Positions 1 through 11,412 of a stretch of 64,000 nucleotides of DNA are shown here, piece after piece (positions within the stretch are counted from its first letter, which is position 1; every line of letters starts with the position of its first letter). The position numbers were made by a program, and so were the translations under genes. Origin of the DNA: Schistosoma haematobium (taxonomy: Eukaryota; Platyhelminthes; Trematoda; Strigeidida; Schistosomatidae). Location: NCBI RefSeq assembly GCF_000699445.3, contig NC_067195.1, forward strand, positions 53,238,465 through 53,302,464. Reading direction: 5' to 3'. The notes beneath the pieces are model-generated. The model worked only from the letters and a program-made list of their open reading frames with translations. It was not told the DNA's origin and made no database searches.

Positions 1-349
1 GCTTCCAGCATTTTGAGCAACTATTTCTAGAAATTTAAGATTGTCTATTTCGCATATTTCCATTCTTTTAATCACCGTAATATTATTGCATATACTTAAT
101 AGCATCCGTATATTCAAATTTATTTAAGTGAAATCGAAAGATTTTCATTGGTTATTTGAAAATCAACTGTCACTTTGGACAACCAATCAAATGAAAATGA
201 CAACCATTTTCCTAATTTTTGACCTTGTATGAATATTTCCTTTTATTGTTTAGATAGAGATAAAGTAGAATCATTCCTACATATATATGACAAAAGTTTT
301 AGTATCCAATATATTTAGGCTGTAAAACAGAAGGAACTTAAAAAGAAAC

Positions 350-904
350 ATGTCAGAAACAGAACAACCTTCAACTTCCGACGGATTAGATATTGGAGAA
401 ACGAAAGGAGCTACATCAATGAACGACGTAACACGTAAAGTATTAATGCCAGTCGATGGAAGTGAACATAGTGAAAGAGCATTCAACTGGTATATGGATA
501 ATCTTATGAAAACAACTGATGGTTTATATCTGGTTCATATTGTAGAACCGTTATCACCAGGATTGAATTACAATCTTGCAAGTAAATCTCCCTCTATAAA
601 AGATGATTTTTCAAAACATCTAAATTCTCTTGTTGAATCTGGTCGTGCATTACGTGCTAAATTTTTTACACGTTGTGAAGATAGTGGTTTATCAGCAAGA
701 TTTACCATACATGTTGGTACAAAACCAGGTGAAAATATTGTACGTATCGCCACTGAACATGGAGTTGATTTAGTTATTATAGGAAATCGTGGTATTGGAA
801 CAGTAAAAAGAACCTTTTTAGGTAGTGTAAGTGATTATGTTTTACATCATGCCAATGTTCCTGTTATTATAATACCACCGCCTAAACATCCAAAGAAAAA
901 ATAA
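350..904 (+). CDS. Universal stress protein (UspA-like), 184 aa, single exon
   Basis: Predicted soluble, nucleotide-binding UspA-fold protein of the type schistosomes carry in many copies. Visible in the sequence: a non-conserved Ser/Thr/Glu-rich N-terminus (residues 1-27), then the first beta strand with the conserved acidic residue (VLMPVDGSEHS, Asp36), and the complete ATP-binding signature G145-x2-G148-x9-G158-Ser159 followed by a hydrophobic last strand and a Pro/Lys-rich tail. The length is slightly above the usual 140-170 aa because of the N-terminal extension. The ATG at 350 is the first in frame. A possible acceptor (TATTTAG) lies about 30 nt upstream, so a 5' UTR intron or trans-spliced leader site is possible but unproven. 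The reading frame is uninterrupted. The molecular role (stress response, ATP binding) is family knowledge; no specific substrate can be inferred. Confidence 0.9.
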   Translation: MSETEQPSTSDGLDIGETKGATSMNDVTRKVLMPVDGSEHSERAFNWYMDNLMKTTDGLYLVHIVEPLSPGLNYNLASKSPSIKDDFSKHLNSLVESGRALRAKFFTRCEDSGLSARFTIHVGTKPGENIVRIATEHGVDLVIIGNRGIGTVKRTFLGSVSDYVLHHANVPVIIIPPPKHPKKK

Positions 905-990
905 AACGATCCTATCTTATTTCCTTCCTCCTCTTTATGAACAGATTATAAAAAAAGTGGTTTGTGTTCTATGTTGTGTTAGAATATTTT

Positions 991-996
991 ATTAAA
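991..996 (+). promoter_or_regulatory. Candidate poly(A) signal of the USP gene
   Basis: ATTAAA lies 87 nt after the USP stop codon in an AT-rich 3' region. A canonical AATAAA occurs further on at 1218-1223. Either could serve; this is position-based inference. Confidence 0.3.
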
Positions 997-2350
997 CTGT
1001 TTATCTTAGCGTGATGTTATCAATTTATAGTCTATAATGATATTATGGTACGTATATATCTATATACATATGTATATGCAAAAATCATTTTGAATCAGAT
1101 TTATCCCATTTCATAGTACCTCATTTGTGATCAGTGTTCTCGTTTACTGAAAGTAAATTTCTTTTAAACGGTAAGCAAACATTCAATAACTTTCAAGTAC
1201 TTTGTTTATTCATAGCAAATAAATGCAAAGAAACTTAATACTGAATAGTTGTTATTTTTACGAAACGATATTTGTTTGCTAAGGGAATTTCAAACAGACT
1301 TATCTACCTATGTATTTAAGGTATGTTTTGGTTTCATGAGAACAAGCTATTTGATTCCTAAACGATGCCTTAAACATTCTTTATAATATGACTTATTATC
1401 GAGATATCATTAGTTTATTCATTCTATCAATGTTATAAATTTAATAAAATACAATCAAAATAACTTCAACAGCAAAGTGAATTCCATTTAATGCCAAGTT
1501 AAATGAATTGAATTAATTTAAAAGGTGTAAATTCAATCAAATAGGGAATGATACAATTACTTTTAGATAAAGTCTTACGGTATTACAATATGATTGGTCT
1601 TTAAAATTTTAGACCATTGTTTTTGTTATATAACACATGTTACTCTTTAGTATAATAACACATGAATTTAAGGAAATATATCGTTGAGTAGTGATAAATT
1701 GAAATGAAACAGGAATTCATTGTGTTCTTCTGTCGTTAATTGTTCCTCAGCTTTTATCGTAAAAAGAGGGCAGTCACTTAAACAGTAGTTTTAAACTGAT
1801 ATTGATATGCATCAAGTGTATTTTCTTTTAATATTTCAGGTTTAGATGCTATTTATTCTTATTAAAGATAAATGAAGTAAAATTAGAAATTGTTACTGTC
1901 ATAACATGATGCGTTATAAAGGAAATCAAGTGATTTCCGTAATCATGTTTATTCAAATTATCTGAATAGTAAATAATACTATAAATTGTTCCGTCATTCA
2001 GCCTATCACACTCTCAAAATTATAGATTTAAGACGTTTCATCAAGCTTATCAATGAATTGAAATTACTTCTAGATAGATATGTTTATTGATGAATACATC
2101 CCACTTTTTCCTTACAACTTATTAGTAGTTTGATTATAAATAAACTACCCGATCAGCTTTTGTAAGCTTCTTTAAAATTTGTTAATTATAATGAGCGCAC
2201 CTTAATAAAATAGAAGAAAATATATTTGCAGGCACTGAGAATAACATGAATCACTTGAGAAAAATTTTCGAACAGATCATACAGTAGTGAACGAGAACAT
2301 AGGTTAAGACAATCGTTTATTTGATAAAATAGAAAACCCATACTTCATTA
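997..2350. other. AT-rich intergenic sequence, nothing recognised
   Basis: No ORF, tRNA-like box or recognised repeat was seen apart from the alternative AATAAA at 1218-1223. It separates the USP gene from the first retroelement block. Confidence 0.5.
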
Positions 2351-2356
2351 CTTTAT

Positions 2357-2525
2357 TTGCAAAATGTTAATTAATTGTTTTATACTTCATTGTTCCTGTA
2401 TTTCTACACCAATTACTTTCAGTTCTCGTTCTTTCCTCTTTGATCTTAAACTTCTGCTGCCAGGTATTCTATTCCTGATTGGTGTTATATACTACTTATG
2501 TCAACATAAGTAGCACACACCACAA
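2357..2525 (+). repeat. Interspersed repeat E (LTR-like), copy 1
   Basis: Matches the reverse complement of 39183-39357 along its length: a GCAAAATGTT start, a shared TTCTGCTGCCAG core, and a palindromic end around CTACTTATGTCAACATAAGTAG. The end with the palindrome resembles an LTR edge. No coding sequence is attached. The family identity was not recognised. Confidence 0.5.
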
Positions 2526-2974
2526 TACTAATAGTCTTTAGCAACTGGCCCCAATACAAATAATTTTAACAATATTTCTGTTAGTATAACTATCTAGTGA
2601 GAAATAGTTGCATAGTATGATGATTAGAATTATATTTCCAAAATTCAATAATTCCTCGATCAACTATCTCAGTTATGACATAACTATTTCTAAATGTTAT
2701 AAAATGAAATATTTAAGATATTTATTTTGCTTTCATTTAACGTGATCTAAATTATTTAACCACAAGGGTAACAATGATACCTTAGTATTAAAATCTTATC
2801 CAATGGAATGTACATTAAATTTCAACTATCATGATTCTAATTAGAAAAAGAAGAAAAATAAATAACTTCTAGCCTAATATTTCATTATTGTATTAATATT
2901 TCTATCTGAAGCGATTCCTGTGCAGTTCGTTGATATAATAACATGACATTTGTAGTTTTTAGAATAAATAACAT

Positions 2975-4205
2975 AAAGATGTGTGCCCCTATCCTTCCGA
3001 GTTCTTATGGAGCCGTTTAGCCGAACAGCACATAGACGACTGTTAACAGGGGTCTATTCTATTGGTGCTTGTTCTGTCCTCATACTTAGTGCTATGCCTA
3101 CACCTACTAGTCCACGAGAACTAGCCTTCAGGTCTACAGATACACGGAGTGTGTATCTCGTCGGCTCTCCGTTTTGGCGAGGTGAGGTCAAGTGAATGAG
3201 CACACTAGGACTCTGTATACGTGTTTCCGAGATACAGCATACATCAATCGCACGAGATTCTAGGGTTTTAATCAAGGGGCCTGCTGTCCTATTTGATAAG
3301 GGTTACGTACGTTGAAGGCTCCAATGAGTAGTTTGTAGTGAGGTTTCAGTAGATATGGGACAGTGTTCTGCGCATCAAAATCCGTGGCCATAGTGACACT
3401 TGATGAGGAAGTCAAAAGAGCAAGTTTAGAGTTGAAGGTCGACATAGGAGGAATAATAAGAATTGAAGAGGAAGATTGATTATGAATACAGTTCTCTTGG
3501 TTGCAGCAGTTCGTTCTGTTCTACTTTACGGCTGCAAAACTTGGCCATTAAGGGTAAAGACACTCGTAAGCCACTAGTATTTGATTACAGATGTCTTAGA
3601 AATATTGCTTACATCTGCTGGGATCAACGGGTAGGTAATAATGAGGTTAAGCGCAAGGTATTAGGGAATGATGGTAAATCAGTCGATGAGGTTGTAAATC
3701 TTCATCGACTAAGATGGTTGGGCTACGTGTTACGTATGCCTGAACACCGATTACCACGACGCGCAATGCTAACCGGTGTTGGAGATGGTTGGAAGAAAGT
3801 TAAGGGCAGTCAAACCAAAACGTGGCGTCAGTCCTCGAAGTCACTAACTTCTAGTCCGAGCCATGTCGGTAGATGCAGACTACTTGGTTGGGGCCCGCGC
3901 GACTATAGTAGCCAATGGTTAGAGACTCTTGGTGATATGGCTCAGAATCGATCACAATGGCGTCGGTGTATACACTATCTATCTTCCCTTAAACTATGGG
4001 ATTAAAATCGCTTCATATCTTTCTACAAACTAATTCTTTCTTCCTATACTATGCCCTTATATGCAATCTTTCTTTTACATAACACTATCATTGAAGTCAC
4101 CAATTCTATGAATTTGGTGTTCATCTTGTTTTGCTGATGAGGTATGGCAAATTGGACCGCTGCACATATGTGCCTGGTTTTACGTTGTAGCTGACTGACT
4201 TACTG
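2975..4205 (+). mobile_element. RTE-like family-2 retrotransposon with inverted 5' segment
   Basis: The 3' segment (about 3470-4205, +) encodes the C-terminal domain of a non-LTR polyprotein ([21 protein letters not shown], then a Cys/His region [14 protein letters not shown] and [11 protein letters not shown]) and ends in a TGAC-repeat tail. The 5' segment (about 3450-2980) is inverted and encodes, on the minus strand, the start of the apurinic-type endonuclease (MATDFDAQN..., LLIGAFNVR, then RAIDVCCISETRIQ). The whole RT domain is missing. The order, inverted 5' piece followed by forward 3' piece, is what twin priming during target-primed reverse transcription produces. Both segments have frameshifts and the copy is dead. 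No target-site duplication was recognised. Confidence 0.75.
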
Positions 4206-4349
4206 AAATAGAAATTTGGCTATCTTACTCTTTCATAAATTCAATTGTTTGTAATAAAATCTATAATAAGCTTTAACTATTGAATTCTTCTATGTTTTAA
4301 AAAAATTTTGATTACTATGAGATTGAACAATGTTACAGGAAATAATATA

Positions 4350-4378
4350 TTACTTACTTCCTTACTTACTTAATTACA

Positions 4379-4420
<42 letters not shown>
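4350..4420. repeat. (CTTA)n microsatellite forming the RTE 3' tail
   Basis: An almost pure CTTA array directly abuts the 3' end of the minus-strand RTE copy (element body from 4421). Short tandem repeats at the 3' end are typical of the RTE clade. On the element's sense strand it reads (TAAG)n. Confidence 0.8.
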
Positions 4421-4421
<1 letters not shown>

Positions 4422-7400
4422 GCCTGTTACTCCAAACAGGGCATAGGGCGCCGACCAGCATTCTCCAACCCACTCTGTTTTGGGCATTCTTTTCTAGTTC
4501 CATCCAATTCTTGTTCATTTTTCTCATGTCTATTTCCATTTCTCGGCGTAATGTGTTCTTTGGTCTTCCTCTTCTCCTCCTTTGGCCTTGATGATTCCAT
4601 GTGAGAGCTTGTCTTGTGACGCAGTTGGGTGCTTTCCTCAATGTGTGTCCTGTCCACTTCCAGCGCTTCTTCCTGATTTCTTCCTCCGCTGGGATCTGGT
4701 TTGTTCTCTCCCACAGTACGTTGTTGCTAATAGTGTCCGGCCAATAGATCTGAAGTATTTTGCGTAGACAACTGTTAATAAACACCTGTATTTTCTGGAG
4801 GATGACTTTCGTAGTTCTCCAGGTTTCTGCCCCATACAGTAGAACTGTCTTGACATTTGTATTGAAGATCCTGACCTTGGTGTTGGTTGACAGTTGCTTT
4901 GAGTTCCAGATGTTCCTCAGTTGTAAATATTCTGCTCTTGCTTTGCCGATCCGCGCCTTCACATCTGCATCAGATCCACCATGTTCATCAATGATGCTGC
5001 CCAAATACGTAAAGGTTTTTACATCTTCCAAATCTTCTCCGTCAATTTTGATTGGATTGGTGCATTCTGTGTTGTATCGGAGAATCTTGCTTTTCCCTTT
5101 GTGTATATTGAGACCTATTGCTGCTGAGGCTGCTACCACACTGTTCGTCTTCTCCTGCATCTGTTGTTGCGTTTGGGATAGAAGGGCCAGATCATCTGCG
5201 AAGTCTAGATCGTCCAGCTGCATCTTGGATGTCCATTGTATCCCGCGCTTTCCTTCAGATGTTGACGTCTTCATGATCCAGTCGATCACCAGGAGAAAGA
5301 GAAAGGGTGAGAGTAAGCAACCTTGCCTAACACCGGTATTCACTTCGAACGACTTTGTCAACTGTCCTCCATGCACAATTTTGCAGTGTAATCCATCATA
5401 TGAGTTCTGTATGATATTGACTATCTTCTGAGGCACGCCGTAGTGTCGAAGAAGTTTCCATAGTGTTGTTCTGTCCACGCTATCAAATGCCTTTTCGTAG
5501 TCAATGAAGTTGATGTAGAGTGATGAATTCCATTCAATTGATTGTTCCACAATTATCCGTAGAGTTGCGATTTGGTCTGTACACGATCTATCCTTACGGA
5601 ATCCTGCCTGTTGGTCACGAAGTTGGGCGTCTACGCAGTCCTTCATCCTGTTTAACAATACCCTGTTGAAGACTTTTCCCGGTATTGAGAGAAGAGTGAT
5701 GCCCTGTAGTTATCACACTTGCTGAGATCGCCTTTCTTCGGTATTTTGATCAGAAGTCCTTCTTTCCAGTCTTTTGGTACTTGTTCCTCATCCCAAATCT
5801 TATTGAAGAGAATGTGGAGTATCCTTGCAGTTGCCGCTACGTCTGCTTTTAGTGCCTCTGCTGGAATGTTGTCCGGTCCTGCTGCTTTGCCACTCTTGAT
5901 TTGTCTGATGGCCATGCTGATTTCTTCAATTGTTGGTGGGCCAACATTGATTGGGAGGTCCGTGGGTGCTAATTCGATGTTGGGTGGGTTTAGTGGGGCT
6001 GGTCGATTCAAGAGTTCTTTGAAGTGTTCTACCCACCTGTTTTGTTGCTCTTCAATGTTGGTGATTACCTCGCCTTCCTTGCTTTTGACTGGTCGTTCTG
6101 GTTTGCGGCGATTTTCAGAGAGTTTCTTTGTTGTGTCATACAATTGTCTCATGTTTCCTTCTCTTGTAGCCTTTTCCGCCGTCGTTGCTAAATCTTCCAC
6201 ATATTTACGTTTGTCGGTTCTGATACTCTTCTTCAATTGTTTGTTAACTTCTGTGTATTCAGCTTGTGCCTTGGCTTTTTCTGCTCTTGTTCGGCTGGTA
6301 TTGATTGCTGCCTTCGTGTTCCTTCTTTCTTGAATCTTATCCAGTGTATCAACAGTGATCCATTCCTTGTGATGGTGCTTCTTGTGACCCAGGACCTCAT
6401 GACATGTTGAAGTGATTGCCTCTTTGATCCCCTTCCAGTTGCTCTCCACAGTAGTTCCTTCTCCATTGAGTAGATCATGAAAGGCCTGGAACTTGTTGTT
6501 GAGGACTATCTTGAATTTGTTGAGTTTGTTAGTATCGTGAAGAAAGGCCGTATTGAACTTTTGTGATATTGTCCGCCCCGTTGTCCAGTGTTTCTTGAGT
6601 TTAAATTTCATCTTGGCGACCAGCAAGTGATGATCTGATGCTATACCAGCTCCTCTCTTGGTTCTCACGTCCTCTATAGTCCTCCTGAACGTTTTGTTGA
6701 TGCAAATATGGTCGATTTGGTTTTGTGTAGAGTGATCCGGTGAAGTCCATGTGGTTTTGTGTATGCGTTTATATGGGAATATGGTGCCGCCTATGACCAG
6801 CTTATTGAAGGCACATAGATTTGCAAATCTCTCACCACTTTCGTTTCTTTCTCCCAGTCCGTGACGTCCCATGATGTCTTCATATCCAGTGTTGTCCGTT
6901 CCAACCTTGTCGTTGAAATCTCCCATCAGAATGGTCAGGTCCTTTGTTGGGCACTTCTCGACTATTGACTGCAGCCTATTGTAGAATTGATCTTTAGCGT
7001 CTTCATTGTAGTCGTTGGTAGGCGCATAGCATTGGATGATGTTCATTGAAATACCCTCTTTCTTTGTTTTGAACGAGGCTTTGATGATCCTTGGTCCATG
7101 AGATTCCCATCTTATAAGCGCATTTTGTGCTTGTTTGGACAGCATCAATGCAACCCCTTTTGTATGTGGTGCATTTTCTTCTTCATGGCCGGAGTATAAC
7201 AGGAGCTCTCCTGTAGTTAGTCGTTGTTGTCCAACTTGTGTCCAATGTGTTTCACTGATCCCAAGTACCTCTAGGTTGTATCTTCTCATTTCTGCAGCAA
7301 TTTGGAAGGCTCTCCCGGTGTCCCACATTGTACGAACATTCCATGTACCTAGATAAATGGTCGCTCTGGTTGTCGGAAGCGGCGTCGGCCTCGTAACTTC

Positions 7401-7610
7401 CGAAGGAATTCGGCTTTCATCATGAGGCGTCATAATTCTTCTAAATGAAGACCTTCTGACTCCCAGGGCAGAGTTTAAAAGGTTTGAATAATTTTTTCTG
7501 GTTAGCGTTTTTTAGCAAGTTAGTCTTCTACGGGATGGGGACGCTAACCCCATGCCCAACCCTCCTCCTTTATCCGGGCTTGGGACCGGCAGTAGCCCCG
7601 GAGGGACTCA
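4421..7610 (-). mobile_element. RTE-type (SR2-like) non-LTR retrotransposon, copy 1, nearly full length
   Basis: About 3.2 kb in minus orientation. The 5' UTR occupies about 7610-7434. The first reading frame (7433-5652) carries the endonuclease: LGTWNVRTMWDTG, LGISETHW, MGDFND, QIDHICI and SDHHLL are the expected catalytic blocks. It then runs into the RT domain (SGKAAGPDNIPAEAL). A one-base loss near 5703 shifts the frame. The second frame (5658-4414) carries the remaining RT ([27 protein letters not shown], catalytic [10 protein letters not shown]) and the C-terminal [10 protein letters not shown] domain. Copy 3 has an extra C at the same place and reads through, so this break is private to copy 1. 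Protein-level similarity to so-called craniofacial development protein 2 entries reflects the RTE endonuclease. No intact ORF remains, so autonomous mobility is unlikely. Confidence 0.9.
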
Positions 7611-7827
7611 GGCGGAGTTAAATAATATATTGGATCTTCATTATTTAGATTTAAAATGAAATCATAATATTTTATGTTTTCATTTACGAACAAAACGTTT
7701 TAATAGTTGCGAATAGTTATTAGATGGATCGTAAGTTTACACTCTGAGATATGAATGACTCTAATCAACTTTCTATATTGTGAGAAGAATATCAAATGTT
7801 AAAATAATGAATCTAATTGATTATATT

Positions 7828-8326
7828 TTAGTGGCTCGGGATCTGACTCCAGTTATATCACATGTTTGATTGTTATTGAGATATACATATCACCGATTCT
7901 CGTTTACAATTATCGACTTAAATCGCGTTAGTGAATAACGGAATTGAATAACTCAAATACGAGAATGGATGTTTGAATACGTATTTTTTTGTACTATCGG
8001 TGATCGGAACAAACATTCAGAGAATCGCAGCAAATGAGACGAAGAAGAAAGAGAGAAACGAAACAAAATGATGCGCGGTGGAAAAGGCATGTGAGCCAAC
8101 TCCATTTAACTCAGATTTAATCAGTATTTATAGGCAAACAAAAATAAGTTACAGACATGTGATGAATAGGATAAGTAGTGCACACACATATGCTCATATA
8201 AGAACAGTTAAGGTTGATAAGTAAATAAATAACAAGGTCAAGACGTGACTCAAGAAGAATGAATAGATTGGCTTGTCAAGAAGTTAGAATAAGTTATATG
8301 GGCTTAAAATAGTAACCAACACTACA
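7828..8326. repeat. Interspersed repeat D (LTR-like), copy 1
   Basis: A block of about 500 bp with no ORF, recognisable again at 32415-32986, 43258-44140 (interrupted), partially at 9514-9749, and in the duplicated copy at 55940-56440. Shared landmarks are TTTAGTGGC at the left, GTTAGTGAATAACGGAATT in the middle, and ATATGGGCTTAA near the right. Its size, lack of coding sequence and the TGTAGTG start on the minus strand suggest a solo LTR, but the matching element interior was not found. Confidence 0.55.
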
Positions 8327-9513
8327 ATATGATGGTTATATACGTCACTTAGTAAAATAAAGTTTATCATTAAGCGCTTTAGTTTTAAATACTACAACGA
8401 ATTACTGGAATGACTTTTAGGTTAAAAGCTATATTACAATTTTGAGAATACAACTTACTGACATTTACCCATATCAGTCGATTAGAAATCTTGTAGTGAT
8501 AAACTGAATACTTCATATTATTGATAAAGAAATTAGATTTTGCTGGTAGAATTAACCAACTTAACACGTTGAAGCTGTGAACATTAGAGTAATCTACTTG
8601 GAGTCGTTCAGTTTCACAGTCATAAATCATAAAATCGTATTTGCATATTATAACTCATCACTGAAGATTTAAATAAAAATGGTTTTTCTAAGGTGACTTC
8701 AGACATGTTATATGGAATATTAGCGTGAGACAACAAAATACAGATTACTTTTAAAATATTCAACTCGTATACTTTATCAGACGCTTGATCACTATCTTAT
8801 AAAGTGAACACAGTTTCTAAAAAGAGTAGTCACACGGATCTTTTGAAATTATTGTTAATGAGGCTAATAAATTATTACTGATAGCTTTGCTTTTATTCGA
8901 TATTAAATCAACTACTCCTTTTAGTTTAAGAACATATATCTAGCAATATGAAATTAGTTCGATAAATTCCTAAGCTCCAATTAGAAGGTCATTAAGCAAA
9001 TAAAATTAATAAGGTCAATATTTGTAGAACATATTAGCTAATATAAAATCACCATATATATTCATCTTTATTATACTGAACTTATATTTATTCATTTCAA
9101 GTTAATCTGGAATAGATCATTATCATAGATCTAAGTGAAAAACACATAAAATCAAGCAGATTGACATTAGAGTCATTAAGTTATGTAACTTGACTTTGTT
9201 TATTTTCGGTAATTTTTATACATCAGTAGATTATGTATAAAGATTAGGTTGTGATACATTTTTTGTTCTATTAGGCTTTAAACAGATCCTTACAAATAAA
9301 AAGAAAGCTTAACTTACTATTATTCAAATACTTTCACCACTGATCACTGTGAGGTTGTCCAGAATACACACGGCTTAGTACAGTTTACATTAAAAAGCGG
9401 AAATGAATTTAAAAGACAAAAACATACAGACAATTAGATCTGAAATAATAATGAATATAATACATCAAACATCGACTTGCAATTAATGAGAAATATAAAT
9501 GAACATATTTGTA
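8327..9513. other. AT-rich sequence, nothing recognised
   Basis: Only short chance ORFs occur (for example 81 codons at 8630-8385, minus), with no protein features. It is retained unchanged in the duplicated copy near 56440-57626. Confidence 0.5.
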
Positions 9514-9749
9514 GTTTAATATGGCTCTTCACCTAACTCTAGTTGGATCGTACGAATGATTGTTATAGAAATATACATCCCAGCTACCCTCATATATAAT
9601 CACCGACTTAAATACGAGAATGCAGTTTCAATAAGTATATTTCATACAATTGTTGATCTAAATAGACAATCAGGAAATCGCAGTGAAGGAAGTGAAGCGA
9701 AATGAAACGATACGCAGTGGAGAAGGCAAGTGATGCCAATTCTATATGG
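9514..9749. repeat. Interspersed repeat D, partial copy 2
   Basis: Matches the left half of repeat D (CGACTTAAATACGAGAATG, then the GAAGGAAGTGAAGCGAAA purine-rich core and GTGGAGAAGGCA) but ends early. Both outer ends are missing. It is also present at +48.11 kb. Confidence 0.5.
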
Positions 9750-10364
9750 ATGGAACACAATGATTGGGACAAAAAAGGCAAAAATGTATTGGTACAGTGA
9801 AGAATTATCTTTTGGTGAATTCATTTTCATAGCTGTACAATTAAGTTTCTGCTTGGTAACAATAATAATCTAGTAAATGAAGTAGAAATGTCAAAAAGTG
9901 TTATTTCCATTAATAAACTGAAAATATAACTGTTGAAATCTTGTATTCTCATCAAGCAAATAAATAAAGGTTAGTATTTGTCGAAAGATTTTGCGTAAAA
10001 TGATAAAATAAAATGTTTAGTTTAAGATTAAGTGTAACTAGGAGTACTAGAACAAAAGTAAATCATTTAGGGGTAAAATATCAGTAGAGAAGAGGTGTAG
10101 GGTAATGACTCGAAAGTGACTGAGAATGTCCACCTACTAAAAGGAGTGTTAAGAATTAGAATAGGTATTTATAGTTAATAGTTAGGGTTAGGAACTAGAT
10201 TTAGGGTTTTTATCACGAACTAACATCAACTAAAATTTCAAAACGCTATTTGAACAAATGGATGAATGAAATTTGCACTAAAATCCAAGATCTGTTATCT
10301 TATATCTGATTGGTTCACTCTTAATACATGAAATCATTACGGAGAATTTATTTGTAGCCCTTAC

Positions 10365-10485
10365 TAGTTGAAGTCATGAGTCAATTGAAGCCAGACTACC
10401 ATGGAAAACCTGGAAGCACTGAACGGCCGTTCTGTCTCACCATGGGACTCCTCAGCAGTGCGCATCCACGATCCCGCACTCCGCA
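10365..10485 (-). mobile_element. Type-A hammerhead SINE tail, decayed
   Basis: Minus-strand 3' tail of the type-A tRNA-headed family (CATGAGTCAATTGAAGC... GGAAAACCTGGAAGCACTG...). The ribozyme stems I remain (GCACTG/CAGTGC), but the GAAA core strand is altered (AGAAC), so it should be inactive. The tRNA-like head is lost. A duplicate lies near 58479-58598. Confidence 0.6.
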
Positions 10486-10724
10486 GCTCTGTCAAACTAC
10501 GGGACCATCTAAATCCGATGTTCTTCCTGTACTCATGATGTCACAGGTCTCCTGTTAGATGGCGATGGATAAGCCAAGTGCTACCTCATCAGAAAACAAA
10601 TACCAGTTACTACCAAAATCTGTTGGTCTATAGGAGAATGTACACATAAAAACTGAGTGAAAGTAATTAGGACGGACTAAAATAAATATTCTTCTCTGTA
10701 AATAGAAGTGATGGTTAGAGATAT

Positions 10725-10915
10725 ATGGTGTTTAAGAGTGGAATCTAGGTCTCGCGTTTCCTTCCGTTTGGGACCCGTCAGATAGGTTTATCTGCACCCC
10801 AGAGTTGACGTTCACTCAAGGAAATATCGAGGCGATCTGCGTAAGATACACTTATGTCAATCAGAGACTGATTAATTGCAGTCCTAAATATCAATGATGA
10901 TGACATTACCAAGGT
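10725..10915 (-). mobile_element. Type-B hammerhead SINE, decayed copy
   Basis: Contains a degenerate hammerhead on the minus strand (CTGACGG instead of CTGACGA; stems weakened) followed by the family tail ATATCGAGGCGATCTGCGTA... GAGACTGATTAATTGCAGTC. It is also present at +48.11 kb. Confidence 0.55.
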
Positions 10916-10943
10916 TTTACTTCATAATTTCAAACACATTTTG

Positions 10944-11412
10944 CATTGGATAGATTGTTCTAAAAAATAATATATTTGTAATGTCCCAATGAATAGAAAA
11001 ATTGTTTTAAAATTTTCTTACTATCCATCCGACTTGAACCATCGATCTGAGCCACTATGTATGATTCTATATACATTTCACATCTTTATCGTATATACAA
11101 ATTCAACTCTTTCCTTTCTCATCACATTTTATTTCATTCTTTAACATACATACATACACATATAAATATACAGTAATGCCTTATACAAATCACATTGACC
11201 GGAATGCATTAACATTTACTTGGTCAGAACAGTTTTTGATTGATTGTACCAAATATTCTTCCTTTGTTCCTTTGTATTATTTAAACTTGTGTTAATTTGA
11301 TTTGTCTATTCATCCTCTGAAGAAGTGGCTTAAATTGAATCACGAAACGTTGGAAAATTTAAAAAATTAATTTTTTTTAGTCATTGGGATATTACGAATA
11401 TAATATTTCTAA
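10944..11412. repeat. Foldback/MITE-like repeat F, long copy
   Basis: The two ends are inverted copies: TTTGTAATGTCCCAATGAAT on the left and CATTGGGATATTACGAAT on the right. The interior ends with a hammerhead-like core (CTGAAGA ... GAAAC, 11317-11348). A shorter relative is at 34615-34787. There is no transposase. The family was not identified. Confidence 0.45.

Noticed and set aside
4350..4420. CRISPR-like or regulatory array
   Set aside because: A simple CTTA microsatellite with no spacers; it is the RTE tail.
4760..5431. 223-codon plus-strand ORF (equivalents at 26592-27278 and 53160-53540)
   Set aside because: Antisense to the RTE RT and C-terminal domain.
5719..6333. 204-codon plus-strand ORF (and its equivalent at 53829-54470)
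   Set aside because: Antisense shadow of the RTE reverse transcriptase; no protein features of its own.
8385..8630. 81-codon minus ORF, also in the duplicate at 56498-56743
   Set aside because: Its preservation only reflects the recent block duplication; no start context, domain or codon bias.
10180..10215. Telomere-like GGTTAG/GGGTT motifs
   Set aside because: Only a few imperfect units in AT-rich sequence; not an array.
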